From contig JAHBAM020000121.1 of assembly GCA_018500125.2 (NCBI GenBank), positions 1 through 39,819 on the forward strand: a DNA stretch of 39,819 bases, written 5' to 3'. The notes under the pieces are model-generated. The model was not told where the DNA came from. It made no database searches and saw nothing but the letters and a program-made list of their open reading frames with translations. The translations under genes were made by a program, and so were the position numbers. Positions 15,887 through 23,584 of the stretch are shown here, one piece after another. Source of the stretch: Roseobacter sp. (GTDB lineage: Bacteria; Pseudomonadota; Alphaproteobacteria; Rhodobacterales; Rhodobacteraceae). Positions within the stretch are counted from its first letter, which is position 1; each line of letters starts with the position of its first letter.

Positions 15887-15906
15887 ATTTCGGATATTTC
15901 CGAAAT
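15887..15906 (-). promoter_or_regulatory. Inverted repeat, probable ArsR operator
   Basis: ATTTCGG and CCGAAAT form a perfect 7-bp inverted repeat around a 6-base centre, touching the start codon of the ArsR-ArsC gene. On the minus strand a TTGATC element lies about 17 bases ahead of an AATATC/TATCCG element inside the repeat, so a repressor bound here would cover the -10 region. No Shine-Dalgarno sequence is visible before the ATG, which suggests a leaderless mRNA. ArsR proteins typically bind such A/T-rich inverted repeats; this link is inferred. Confidence 0.65.
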
Positions 15907-15939
15907 ACCGGATTTGATCAAGTGAAACTTTTGTAACGC

Positions 15940-17757
15940 TCAGTCTTCAGACCACCACACCATCGGCAAAAACCAATAGCCATCCCCGTTGATCGGGATA
16001 TGGGCGGGGTATTTCAACTCTTTGGCGTGGGCGATCCGGCTCACTCCGAAGGCATAGGTCGGGATCACATAGCGCCCGGCGGTCAAGATACGGTCAAGCG
16101 CGCGGGTCGCGGCGATAAACTCGGATTTGTCATCCGTCCCCACCATGGTTCTGATCATCGCCTCCGCTGCGGGCACGTTCATTCCCATCAGGTTGCGCGA
16201 GCCGGGCGTGTCGATGCCATCACTGCCCCAATAGAGCATCTGTTCGTTGCCGGGGCTGAGCGAAAAGCCGCGGCGGATATCGGTCATCTGGAAATCAAAC
16301 GTGTTTTGGCGGGCAAAATATTGTGCATTATCAACAATTTCGACTTCAGCCTTGATCCCCAGGCGTTCCAGCGCCTGACTGTAGATATTGGCAAAAGACA
16401 AAAGCTCGCCGGCGCCGGCGGGCAACAGAATCTTGAAGGCAAAGGCCTGCCCCTCGCGGTTTCTGAGGGTTCCGTCCTGCGCGCTCCAGCCGGCCTCGGC
16501 GAGAGAGGCGATGGCGCGGCGCAGGTTTGCGCGGTTGCGCTTGGTGCCGTCAGAGACGGGCAGGGCATAGCCCTCAAGCGTGCCCGGCGGCAGATCGGCT
16601 GCAAAAGGCGCTAGCAGCTCGGCCACGCGGCCTTCGGCGGGGCCGTGGCCCATTCCAAGCTCGGAGCCGGAGAAATATGAGGTGATCCGCCGCTGCGCCC
16701 CGCCCGTGACCACATCATTCATGAATTCAAAGTTGAACGCGAGGATCAAGGCCTCGCGCACGCGCCAGTCGGCAAAGAGCGGATCGCGGGTGTTCATCAC
16801 AAAGCCGGTGATGCCTGTGGGCTTGCCGTCCTTTATTTCGGCCTTCAAGACCTCGCCACGCTGCACGGCGGGATAGTCATAGGCCGTGTCCCATTTGTTG
16901 GCATTGTTTTCGCGCACAACGTTGAGCACACCGGCTTTGAAGGCCTCTTTCAAAACCGTGTCATCGGCAAAAAACTCGATGCGGATTTCGTCGAGATTGG
17001 CTGTGCCGCGCTGGAGCGGCACATCGCGCCCCCAATAGTCGGGGTTGCGTTTGAGGGTCAGGTAGCGGTTTGGCTCATAATCGCCAATCACATAGGCCGC
17101 AGAGCCGATCGGGGCGATATCAAAGCCCGATTGGTCAAAGGCGCGGCCCTCCCATTGGGCTTTCTTGAGGATCGGGCGCAGCCCCGCGATCAAGGCAAGC
17201 TCCCGGTTGGCTGTGTTGAACGTGATCTTTAAGGACCGTGGACCTGTGGCCTCAAGGCTCTGGACCTGGGTCATGAAGCTGCGGTAGCGCGGATGTCCCT
17301 CGCGCCCGAGGGTCTCATAACTCCAGATCACATCCTCAAGCGTCACCGGCGAGCCATCCGAGAATCGGGCCTCCTCCCGGAGGGTAAATTCGACCCATTC
17401 CCGATTCGGACCCGTCTCAACCGATTCGGCGAGCAGGCCATAGAGCGCGAATGGCTCGTCCCAATTGCGGCCCATGAGGCTTTCATAGGCCAAAAAACGG
17501 AGCTGCCACGGGGCTGTGCCTTTGAAGATAAACGGATGCAGGCTGTCAAAGCCACCCGTGTTGCCCGTTACGATGCGGCCCCCCTTGGGCGCCTCGGGGT
17601 TGGCATAGGGCAAAGACACAAAATCAGGTGGTAGGGCAGGGTCCCCATACATAGCTATGCCATGTTTTGGGCCTGCATGAGCGATCTGACCCGCCAGAAA
17701 CAGAGCGCAAAAACAGGCCAAAACCCGCGTCAGTGACTGGAAAAATACTGATCTCAT
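15940..17757 (-). CDS. ABC transporter extracellular solute-binding protein family 5 (YejA-like)
   Basis: This 605-residue protein is a periplasmic binding protein of the oligopeptide/dipeptide class (SBP_bac_5). A signal peptide is clear: basic MRSVFFQSLTR, a hydrophobic core, and probable cleavage after AHA near residue 28. The mature part begins with GPKHGIAMYGDPALPP and contains PEAPKGGRIV and FDSLHPFIFKG, both typical of YejA-type proteins. It also has ARFSDGSPVTLEDVIWSYE, which matches the family signature. E. coli YejABEF takes up peptides such as microcin C. No permease or ATPase gene lies next to it here, so its membrane partners must be encoded elsewhere or be lost. The gene stands alone between the ars promoter and a candidate small RNA. 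Confidence 0.93.
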   Translation of the reverse strand: MRSVFFQSLTRVLACFCALFLAGQIAHAGPKHGIAMYGDPALPPDFVSLPYANPEAPKGGRIVTGNTGGFDSLHPFIFKGTAPWQLRFLAYESLMGRNWDEPFALYGLLAESVETGPNREWVEFTLREEARFSDGSPVTLEDVIWSYETLGREGHPRYRSFMTQVQSLEATGPRSLKITFNTANRELALIAGLRPILKKAQWEGRAFDQSGFDIAPIGSAAYVIGDYEPNRYLTLKRNPDYWGRDVPLQRGTANLDEIRIEFFADDTVLKEAFKAGVLNVVRENNANKWDTAYDYPAVQRGEVLKAEIKDGKPTGITGFVMNTRDPLFADWRVREALILAFNFEFMNDVVTGGAQRRITSYFSGSELGMGHGPAEGRVAELLAPFAADLPPGTLEGYALPVSDGTKRNRANLRRAIASLAEAGWSAQDGTLRNREGQAFAFKILLPAGAGELLSFANIYSQALERLGIKAEVEIVDNAQYFARQNTFDFQMTDIRRGFSLSPGNEQMLYWGSDGIDTPGSRNLMGMNVPAAEAMIRTMVGTDDKSEFIAATRALDRILTAGRYVIPTYAFGVSRIAHAKELKYPAHIPINGDGYWFLPMVWWSED

Positions 17758-17836
17758 TTTTGTGACAATCCTGTTTTTTCTATATTTTCCGGAGGCAAAC
17801 CCTAACCCGCCCGAAAGGCCAAGACAAACTTTTAGC

Positions 17837-17865
17837 TTGGATTGGGCGTTAACATATCTTATAAA
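17837..17865 (+). promoter_or_regulatory. Sigma-70-type promoter for the candidate small RNA
   Basis: TTGGAT (17837-17842) and TATAAA (17860-17865) are separated by exactly 17 bases, an excellent match to a housekeeping promoter. A 10-base palindrome AGTGATCACT (17865-17874) covers the expected start site and could be an operator. There is no protein-coding gene on the plus strand until bdhA at 18040. Confidence 0.6.
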
Positions 17866-17871
17866 GTGATC

Positions 17872-17948
17872 ACTGCTCGATAGGTTTCTTGCCTGTATGA
17901 AACCTGCCTCAATAACTTGACGCCAGCCTTGTGCTGGCGTTTTTTTTT
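17872..17948 (+). ncRNA. Candidate small RNA of about 77 nt, or attenuated leader of bdhA
   Basis: Between a strong promoter and an intrinsic terminator lies a short unit that does not encode a protein. Its predicted RNA has a first hairpin, AGGTTTC (17882-17888) with GAAACCT (17899-17905) around a 10-base loop, then a single-stranded linker of about 15 bases (GCCTCAATAACTTGA), then the terminator hairpin with a run of T. This is the usual layout of an Hfq-dependent small RNA. It could instead be a leader that terminates early before bdhA, whose start is about 90 bases downstream. I do not recognise it as a named RNA family. Confidence 0.55.
17921..17948 (+). terminator. Intrinsic terminator
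   Basis: CGCCAGC and GCTGGCG form a perfect 7-bp stem with a CTTGT loop, followed by nine T (17940-17948). It is the strongest Rho-independent terminator in the window, and on the plus strand there is no protein gene before it, which is the main reason to suspect a small RNA or an attenuator. Confidence 0.9.
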
Positions 17949-18039
17949 GGCAAAGCGGTCTTTGCGCCTCATGACAACACCTTGGCCTCGGAGCAGGGAC
18001 AGGCTAGGTCTGTGTCAAACAGATATGGTGGACCATGAC

Positions 18040-18813
18040 ATGACACTCAAAGGCAAAACAGCGGTTATCACAGGCTCCAATTCCGGCATCGGGCTTGGGA
18101 TTGCATGGGAGATGGCACGGGCCGGAGCCGACATCGTGCTCAATTCGTTTACAGACACCGCCGATGACCATGCTTTGGCAGCGCTTATCGCCAAAGAAAC
18201 CGGCGTCTCGGCGCGCTATATCAAGGCCGATATGTCCAAAGGTGCCGAGTGCCGCGCGCTGATTGAAGCGGCGGGGCGCTGCGATATCCTGATCAACAAT
18301 GCAGGCATTCAGCATATCGCCGCCATCGAGGCTTTTCCGATGGAAAAATGGGATGCGATCATCGCCATCAATCTCAGCTCGGCCTTTCACACAACTGCGG
18401 CGGCCCTGCCGATGATGCGCCAAGCGGGCTGGGGCAGGGTGATCAATATCTCCTCTGCCCACGGGCTGACCGCCTCGCCTTACAAGTCAGCCTATATCGC
18501 CGCAAAACACGGGGTGATCGGTCTGACAAAAACAACGGCGCTGGAAACAGCCCAAGAGCCGATCACCGCCAATGCAATCTGCCCCGGCTATGTTTTGACG
18601 CCGCTGGTCGAGGCGCAAATCCCCGACACCATGAAAGAATACAACATGAGCCGCGAGGATGTGATCAAGAATGTAATGCTGACGCGCCAGCCCTCCAAAG
18701 AGTTCGCCACGGTCGAGCAACTGGGCGGAACCGCGGTGTTCTTGGCCTCCGATGCCGCGGCCCAGATCACAGGCACAACACTCTCTGTTGATGGCGGCTG
18801 GACCGCGCTTTAA
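18040..18813 (+). CDS. bdhA: D-3-hydroxybutyrate dehydrogenase
   Basis: The 257-residue short-chain dehydrogenase oxidises D-3-hydroxybutyrate to acetoacetate with NAD+, a step in polyhydroxybutyrate and ketone-body use. The cofactor motif is TGSNSGIG at 11-18, NNAG lies near 86-89, and the catalytic set is S139, Y152 and K156 (YIAAK). The stretch INISSAHG, followed by GLTASPYKSAY, and the C-terminal TGTTLSVDGGWTA are characteristic of 3-hydroxybutyrate dehydrogenases. I use the ATG at 18040, which is preceded by GGTGGA and gives the normal family length; an ATG five codons earlier is less well placed. The TAA overlaps the convergent DUF502 gene by 4 nt. Confidence 0.93.
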   Translation: MTLKGKTAVITGSNSGIGLGIAWEMARAGADIVLNSFTDTADDHALAALIAKETGVSARYIKADMSKGAECRALIEAAGRCDILINNAGIQHIAAIEAFPMEKWDAIIAINLSSAFHTTAAALPMMRQAGWGRVINISSAHGLTASPYKSAYIAAKHGVIGLTKTTALETAQEPITANAICPGYVLTPLVEAQIPDTMKEYNMSREDVIKNVMLTRQPSKEFATVEQLGGTAVFLASDAAAQITGTTLSVDGGWTAL

Positions 18814-19574
18814 GCTGGAGAGGGTTTGGCGGGCTGGCTCGGGTCTTTTGCGTTCGGATAGACCAGCCCGGCCGAGATCACCAGTTTGGCGGCGTCTTCG
18901 ACGGTCATATCCAGCTCGATCACGTCTTCTTTGGGCACAAACAGCAAAAAGCCAGAGGTCGGGTTGGGCGTTGTGGGCAGGAAGATGCTCATCATTTCGC
19001 CCTCGCTCTTGGCGCGTTTGGCGATTTCGCCTTTGGCGGAGGTCGACACAAACCCGATCGCCCAGATGCCTTTGCGGGGATATTCGATCAAGCAGGCCTT
19101 TTCAAAGCTGCGCTCGGATTGGGCAAAGATCGTCTCGGCAATTTGCTTCACCCCGTTGTAAATCGAGCGCACCACAGGCACCCGCTCAAGCAAGCCCTCG
19201 GCATAGCGGATGAGCGATCGGCCCAAGAGGCCCTTGGCCAGCCAGCCAACAAAAATCGTGAAGAAAAAGAACACAAACACGCCAACGCCACGGATGTTGA
19301 CGTGAATCCAGTTGTCCGTTCCATAGGTCCGGTCAAGCCAGCGGTTGACGAGCTGTTCGGGATGATAATTTGCCGGCACGAAGGGCATGACAAACCCGTC
19401 AACCCAGCCGATAAAGCTCCAGAGCAGCCAAAGCGTGAAAGCCACGGGGGCAATCACAATCAGCCCGGTGAAAAAAGAGGCGCGCAGACCCGCAAACATA
19501 CTGCGGCGCTTGTGGGTGTCTTCGTCAAAAGGCGTTGTCATATCAGAAATCTGTCCCGCTCTGGCTCTTTCCAT
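18810..19574 (-). CDS. DUF502 family membrane protein
   Basis: The 254-residue protein matches the DUF502 family, which has two N-terminal transmembrane helices and a conserved soluble C-terminal half. Helix 1 lies at about residues 34-58 (FTGLIVIAPVAFTLWLLWSF) and helix 2 at about 96-115 (VGVFVFFFFTIFVGWLA). The conserved core includes PVVRSIYNGVKQIAETI and a PTTPNPTSGFLLFVP motif. The function is unknown; the similar protein in plants is linked to Golgi trafficking, but nothing is established in bacteria. The ATG at 19574 has GAAGG seven bases upstream; an alternative ATG 11 codons later (19541) has a poorer site. The last residues are proline-rich (PSQPAKPSPA). Confidence 0.9.
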   Translation of the reverse strand: MERARAGQISDMTTPFDEDTHKRRSMFAGLRASFFTGLIVIAPVAFTLWLLWSFIGWVDGFVMPFVPANYHPEQLVNRWLDRTYGTDNWIHVNIRGVGVFVFFFFTIFVGWLAKGLLGRSLIRYAEGLLERVPVVRSIYNGVKQIAETIFAQSERSFEKACLIEYPRKGIWAIGFVSTSAKGEIAKRAKSEGEMMSIFLPTTPNPTSGFLLFVPKEDVIELDMTVEDAAKLVISAGLVYPNAKDPSQPAKPSPA

Positions 19575-19627
19575 TTAGGGCCTTCGGTGCAGTGACACAA
19601 TCCTAAAGCGTGTGATGCCCCCGCCGG

Positions 19628-20539
19628 TCAGCCTTGGCGGCTGATTTCGCCTGCGATTTGGGCGGCCAGACGGGCATTGTTCAAGACAAGGGCGATATTG
19701 GTGGCAAGCGAGCGGCCTTCGGTCAGCTCAAAGATGCGGGCCAGAAGGAAGGGCGTGACAGATTTGCCCGAAATGCCTTGGGCGCGGGCTTCGCTTTGGG
19801 CCTGTTCAATGATCGGAGTCAGCGTTTCGCGGCTGATCTCGGCGGTTTCGGGCACAGGGTTGCCCACAAGCTGGCCTCCGGGCAGGCCCAGAGCGGCGCG
19901 CATGGCGTGGGCTTTGGCAATCTCTTTGGCCGTATCCATGCGCAGGGGCGCGGCGAGGCCCGAGGCGCGCGACCAAAAGGCCGGAAACTCGGACTGGCCA
20001 TAGCCAATCACCGGCACGCCAAGCGTTTCGAGCACTTCGAGGGTCTTTGGGATGTCGAGTATGGCTTTGGCCCCTGCGGCAACAACGGTCACAGGGGTCT
20101 GTGCCAGCTCCTGCAGATCGGCCGAAACATCAAAGCTCAGTTCAGCGCCCTGATGCACGCCGCCGATGCCGCCGGTGGCAAAGACAGATATCCCCGCAAT
20201 ATGCGCCGCGATCATGGTCGCCGCGACGGTGGTCGCGCCTGTGCCCTTCATGGCCAGACAGGCCGCAAGATCGGCGCGCGACAGCTTGGCAACATCTTGC
20301 GCCTTGGCCAGTGTTTCAAGCTCGTGGTCTTCCAATCCGATGTGCAAGCGGCCCTCTAAGACAGCGATTGTCGCAGGCACAGCCGCGTGAGCGCGCACCT
20401 CGGCCTCGACCTCGCGCGCGGTCTCGATATTTTGCGGGTAGGGCATCCCGTGGGTGATGATCGTGCTCTCCAGAGCCACAACCGGCAGAGCGGCGGCCTG
20501 TGCGGCGCGCACCTCACTTGAGTAGGTGATATCATACAT
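19628..20539 (-). CDS. psuG: Pseudouridine-5'-phosphate glycosidase
   Basis: PsuG cleaves pseudouridine 5'-phosphate to uracil and ribose 5-phosphate, breaking the C-C glycosidic bond. The 303-residue product has family segments ALESTIITHGMPYPQN near the N-terminus, MKGTGATTVAATM, the glycine-rich FATGGIGGVHQGAE and GKSVTPFLLARI. These cover the metal and substrate-binding core. I start it at the ATG at 20539, preceded by AGGAG with a 9-base gap; this start lies inside the end of psuK, giving an 8-nt overlap. Together with psuK this is the standard two-step pseudouridine salvage pathway. No nucleoside transporter is adjacent. Confidence 0.95.
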   Translation of the reverse strand: MYDITYSSEVRAAQAAALPVVALESTIITHGMPYPQNIETAREVEAEVRAHAAVPATIAVLEGRLHIGLEDHELETLAKAQDVAKLSRADLAACLAMKGTGATTVAATMIAAHIAGISVFATGGIGGVHQGAELSFDVSADLQELAQTPVTVVAAGAKAILDIPKTLEVLETLGVPVIGYGQSEFPAFWSRASGLAAPLRMDTAKEIAKAHAMRAALGLPGGQLVGNPVPETAEISRETLTPIIEQAQSEARAQGISGKSVTPFLLARIFELTEGRSLATNIALVLNNARLAAQIAGEISRQG

Positions 20540-21431
20540 AATTGTCGTCTCCTGAAACATAGGTCGCGGCTGTTTTTTGGGCCATTTCAAGCGCTTCGGG
20601 GCGGCTCATGCCCTTGAGTTCGGCTGCGATATGCGCTGCCATAAAGGTATCGCCCGCGCCGGTGATCCGTTTGGCAAGGACTTGGGGCGGCGCGGCCTCA
20701 TGTGTTTCCTCTGTGCAGGCATCACAGGCCACAGCGGCGCCATGGGTTACCACAACGCGTCGCGCTCCGGCACCCAACAAAGCCAGCGCCCCGGCGCGCG
20801 CCGTGCCAAGACCAGTCGCGCCGCTGATCAGCTCGGCTTCTTCAAGATTGACATAAAGCGTCGCGCCCCTGTGGGCGATGATGGCGCGCAAGCGCTCCGC
20901 CTTGCCCGGCGAGGCTGGCGCGATCCGCACATCGGCCGCGCCGAACGCCCGGCTCTGGGCAATCTGGGACAAGAGCGCCTCCGTGAGATTGCCATCCAGC
21001 GCGATCGGCCCGTCATAGGGCGCCGTCACAGAGCCGAGAGCGCCGTTGAGAAGGGGGGCAATGATCGCTTCGCCCGCCGCTTCAAGGGAATGCGCATCGG
21101 CCAGCGCCGCAACAAGCCCGCTGGCGTCCTCGATGGCCATATAGGCGTCAGTTGGCCGGTCGCTGATGTGGATGTGGTCTGTTCCAAGCCCCAAATCTCG
21201 GGCTGCCTTGATCAGCTCTTGGCCGGCCTCATCCCGTCCAAGCGCTGTGAGCAACACAGGCGACAGCCCAAAGCGCGCCAGCGTCATGGCGATATTCATG
21301 GCCACGCCGCCCGGCAAACGGGTGATCCGTCCGGGCATATCGCTTCCCACGCGCATTTCGCGCGGCGTTCTGCCGATGATGTCCCACAGGACCGAGCCGA
21401 TACAAATGATCTGGTGTGATGTGCGCTGCAT
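20532..21431 (-). CDS. psuK: PfkB family carbohydrate kinase, probable pseudouridine kinase
   Basis: The 299-residue protein is a ribokinase-type sugar kinase. It shows the N-terminal glycine motif RLPGGVAMNIAMTLARFG (about 38-55) and the C-terminal PfkB signature ITGAGDTFMAAH (about 261-272), whose aspartate is the catalytic base. Because its gene overlaps psuG by 8 nt, its substrate is most likely pseudouridine, which it would phosphorylate for PsuG. The family alone would also permit ribose, adenosine or fructose phosphate. Its start lies only 10 bases from the rpsB upstream region, and no strong Shine-Dalgarno is visible before the ATG at 21431. Confidence 0.9.
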   Translation of the reverse strand: MQRTSHQIICIGSVLWDIIGRTPREMRVGSDMPGRITRLPGGVAMNIAMTLARFGLSPVLLTALGRDEAGQELIKAARDLGLGTDHIHISDRPTDAYMAIEDASGLVAALADAHSLEAAGEAIIAPLLNGALGSVTAPYDGPIALDGNLTEALLSQIAQSRAFGAADVRIAPASPGKAERLRAIIAHRGATLYVNLEEAELISGATGLGTARAGALALLGAGARRVVVTHGAAVACDACTEETHEAAPPQVLAKRITGAGDTFMAAHIAAELKGMSRPEALEMAQKTAATYVSGDDNYV

Positions 21432-21492
21432 AGCCGCTAAATGAAGATAAGCCTCGTGCTTGGCAATGGTTTTTCCAAAAACACAATAGCGC

Positions 21493-21521
21493 TTGCAAAG
21501 GGCAGGGGGCAGATATATACG
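21493..21521 (+). promoter_or_regulatory. Probable rpsB promoter
   Basis: TTGCAA (21493-21498) precedes the A/T-rich GATATATAC (21512-21520), the only such element between psuK and rpsB. Spacing is 15 to 17 bases depending on which hexamer is used. It would give an rpsB leader of about 115 bases. Confidence 0.45.
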
Positions 21522-21580
21522 CGCGCCACTAACTTCGCAGATGGAAGCGGGCCCATGGGGGAGAAATCCTTATGTGTCCA

Positions 21581-21627
21581 CCGGTTGAAGCATCCGCTTC
21601 TCTTCCTTCCATCAAGGCATAAACCGG
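21581..21627 (+). promoter_or_regulatory. Structured 5' leader of rpsB
   Basis: An outer stem CCGGTT (21581-21586) with AACCGG (21622-21627) encloses an inner hairpin GAAGC-ATCC-GCTTC (21587-21600). The pyrimidine stretch TTCCTTCC (21603-21610) is also nearly complementary to the rpsB ribosome-binding region GGAAAGGAA (21625-21633). Autoregulation of rpsB by S2 through a leader structure is known in Escherichia coli; a similar role here is an inference. Confidence 0.4.
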
Positions 21628-21641
21628 AAAGGAAAAAGACA

Positions 21642-22427
21642 ATGGCTCTTCCCGAGTTCACATTGCGTCAGCTGCTTGAAGCCGGCGTTCACTTTGGTCA
21701 CCAAACACAACGCTGGAACCCACGCATGGGCCCGTTTATCTACGGCGCGCGCAACGGCATCCACATCATGGACCTGACACAGACAGTTCCAATGCTCGAC
21801 GCCGCTCTGAATGCTGTGCGTGAAACTGTGGCCAAAGGCGGCCGCGTGCTTTTCGTTGGCACCAAGCGTCAGGCGGCAACACCCGTTGCCGAAGCCGCTG
21901 AGCGTTGCGCACAATATTACATGAATCACCGCTGGCTCGGTGGCACGCTGACAAACTGGCAGACAGTGTCCCAGTCGATCAACCGTCTCAAGTCAATCGA
22001 CGAGAAGATGGAAACAGGCTTCGAAGGCCTGACGAAAAAAGAGCGTCTCGGCATGGAACGCGACCAGGAGAAGCTTCAGGCGTCTCTCGGCGGGATCCGC
22101 GAAATGGGTGGCGTTCCTGACCTTATTTTCGTGATCGACGTGAAAAAAGAAGCGCTGGCCGTGGCCGAAGCCAACAAACTGGGGATCCCCGTTGTGGCTG
22201 TGGTTGACACCAACTGCTCACCAGACGGCGTTGACTATATCATCCCCGGCAACGACGACGCGGCGCGCGCGATCGCGCTTTACACCGATCTTGTGTCACG
22301 CGCAGCCCTTGACGGGATGTCCGCACAGCTCGGCAACGCAGGTGTCGACATCGGCGCCATGGAAGAAGCACCCGTTGAAGAACTGGCAGCCGAAGCCCCA
22401 GCGGAAGCGGCAGCAGCCGAGGCCTAA
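21642..22427 (+). CDS. rpsB: 30S ribosomal protein S2
   Basis: The 261-residue protein is S2, which binds at the head-body junction of the 30S subunit and is needed for S1 recruitment. Diagnostic segments are [48 protein letters not shown] and the signature [21 protein letters not shown], listed here as separate nearby parts. The alanine- and glutamate-rich tail (about 240-261) is common in alphaproteobacterial S2. The start at 21642 follows AAGGAAAAAGAC, a good ribosome binding site, and gives the normal N-terminus MALPEF. tsf follows 75 bases later, the universal rpsB-tsf order. Confidence 0.98.
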   Translation: MALPEFTLRQLLEAGVHFGHQTQRWNPRMGPFIYGARNGIHIMDLTQTVPMLDAALNAVRETVAKGGRVLFVGTKRQAATPVAEAAERCAQYYMNHRWLGGTLTNWQTVSQSINRLKSIDEKMETGFEGLTKKERLGMERDQEKLQASLGGIREMGGVPDLIFVIDVKKEALAVAEANKLGIPVVAVVDTNCSPDGVDYIIPGNDDAARAIALYTDLVSRAALDGMSAQLGNAGVDIGAMEEAPVEELAAEAPAEAAAAEA

Positions 22428-22447
22428 TCGGTCACACTATCGTCATG

Positions 22448-22469
22448 CAGGCGTGCGAAAGCACGCCTG
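22448..22469 (+). other. GNRA-capped hairpin between rpsB and tsf
   Basis: CAGGCGTGC and GCACGCCTG form a perfect 9-bp stem closed by a GAAA tetraloop. It lacks a T-run, so it is not a full terminator. In this position it may set the relative amounts of S2 and EF-Ts by partial termination or RNA processing. Confidence 0.7.
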
Positions 22470-22502
22470 TTACCGAACAGATTTCATTTGAGGAGAACCA
22501 TG

Positions 22503-23378
22503 ATGGCGATTACAGCTGCATTGGTGAAAGAACTGCGCGACAGCACGGGCGCAGGCATGATGGACGCTAAAAAAGCCCTGACAGAAACAAACGGCGACAT
22601 GGAAGCCGCAGTTGACTGGCTGCGCACCAAAGGTCTTGCAAAAGCAGCCAAGAAATCAGGCCGCACAGCGGCAGAAGGCCTTGTGGCTGTTCAGGTTTCC
22701 GGCGGCAAAGGCGTGGCGGTTGAAGTGAACTCGGAAACCGACTTTGTTGGCAAAAACGCCGAATTCCAAGACATGGTTGGCAAGATTGCACAGGCCGCGA
22801 CAGGCGTGTCAAACGTGGAAGAGCTTGCTGCGGCCAGCGTCGGCGGCAAAGTTGTGGCCGATATGATCACAGACAAGATCGCCACAATCGGCGAGAATAT
22901 GTCCCTGCGCCGGATGGCTTCTGTTGAAGGTGACATCGTTGTTTCATACGTGCACAACGCCGCCACAGACGGCATGGGCAAAATCGGTGTTCTCGTGGCC
23001 ATGACTGGCGGCGACGAGAGCTTTGGCAAAATGGTTGCCATGCACATTGCTGCGGCACGCCCCGAAGCGCTGAACGAAGCCGCTCTTGATCCGGCATGGG
23101 TTGCCAAAGAGCGTCAGGTTCAGATCGACATCGCGAAAGAGTCAGGCAAGCCTGACGCCGTGATCGAGAAAATGATTGTTGGCCGCATGGCGAAGTTCAT
23201 GGCGGAAAACACGCTTCTCGGACAAGCCTTTGTTGTGAACCCTGATCTTTCGGTTGAGCAAGCCGCGAAAGAAGCGGGCGCAACGATCACAGGCTTCGTG
23301 CGTATGGAAGTTGGCGAAGGCATCGAGAAAAAAGTCGAAGACTTCGCAGCCGAGGTTGCCAAAGCCGCTCAAGGCTAA
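22503..23378 (+). CDS. tsf: Elongation factor Ts
   Basis: EF-Ts is the nucleotide exchange factor for EF-Tu. The 291-residue protein opens with [20 protein letters not shown], followed by [12 protein letters not shown], the UBA-like N-terminal domain. The conserved core motif TDFVGKN appears near residues 79-85, the dimerisation/core domain follows, and it ends EVAKAAQG. Two in-frame ATGs stand side by side at 22500 and 22503. I choose 22503 because the family begins MAITA and AGGAG then lies seven bases upstream. A strong terminator follows the stop, so rpsB-tsf forms a closed operon. Confidence 0.97.
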   Translation: MAITAALVKELRDSTGAGMMDAKKALTETNGDMEAAVDWLRTKGLAKAAKKSGRTAAEGLVAVQVSGGKGVAVEVNSETDFVGKNAEFQDMVGKIAQAATGVSNVEELAAASVGGKVVADMITDKIATIGENMSLRRMASVEGDIVVSYVHNAATDGMGKIGVLVAMTGGDESFGKMVAMHIAAARPEALNEAALDPAWVAKERQVQIDIAKESGKPDAVIEKMIVGRMAKFMAENTLLGQAFVVNPDLSVEQAAKEAGATITGFVRMEVGEGIEKKVEDFAAEVAKAAQG

Positions 23379-23401
23379 GCTCTCTCTGGCCAATGTGATA
23401 G

Positions 23402-23439
23402 AACGGCGTCGCTCGCAAACGGGCGGCGCCGTTTTTTTT
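23402..23439 (+). terminator. Intrinsic terminator of rpsB-tsf
   Basis: AACGGCG (23402-23408) pairs with CGCCGTT (23427-23433), enclosing further C/G pairing, and runs into eight T (23432-23439). It lies 23 bases after the tsf stop. Confidence 0.88.
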
Positions 23440-23553
23440 GTGACGTCCTGAACGCCTGAGCTGTGTAAGCGTCTTGGCCGATGGCCCATGTTTCATGGGG
23501 TTTTCATATACGATATTTAACATAATACATATTATGCGATTAACTGACATGGT

Positions 23554-23580
23554 AAAAAAGGGGCGCTGTGCACGCCCCTT
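23554..23580 (-). terminator. Intrinsic terminator of gcdH
   Basis: Read on the minus strand, AAGGGGCG (23580-23573) pairs with CGCCCCTT (23565-23558) around a 7-base loop and continues into a run of T formed by the A-run at 23554-23559. It starts 4 bases after the gcdH stop. Confidence 0.88.
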
Positions 23581-23584
23581 TTGC

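Noticed and set aside
13238-15939. Arsenic cluster as a recently transferred island
   Set aside because: No integrase, transposon end, tRNA or clear change in base composition flanks it; it looks settled in the chromosome.
17848-17853. GTTAAC inside the spacer of the candidate sRNA promoter as a CtrA site
   Set aside because: It is an isolated six-base match with no second half-site at the required distance.
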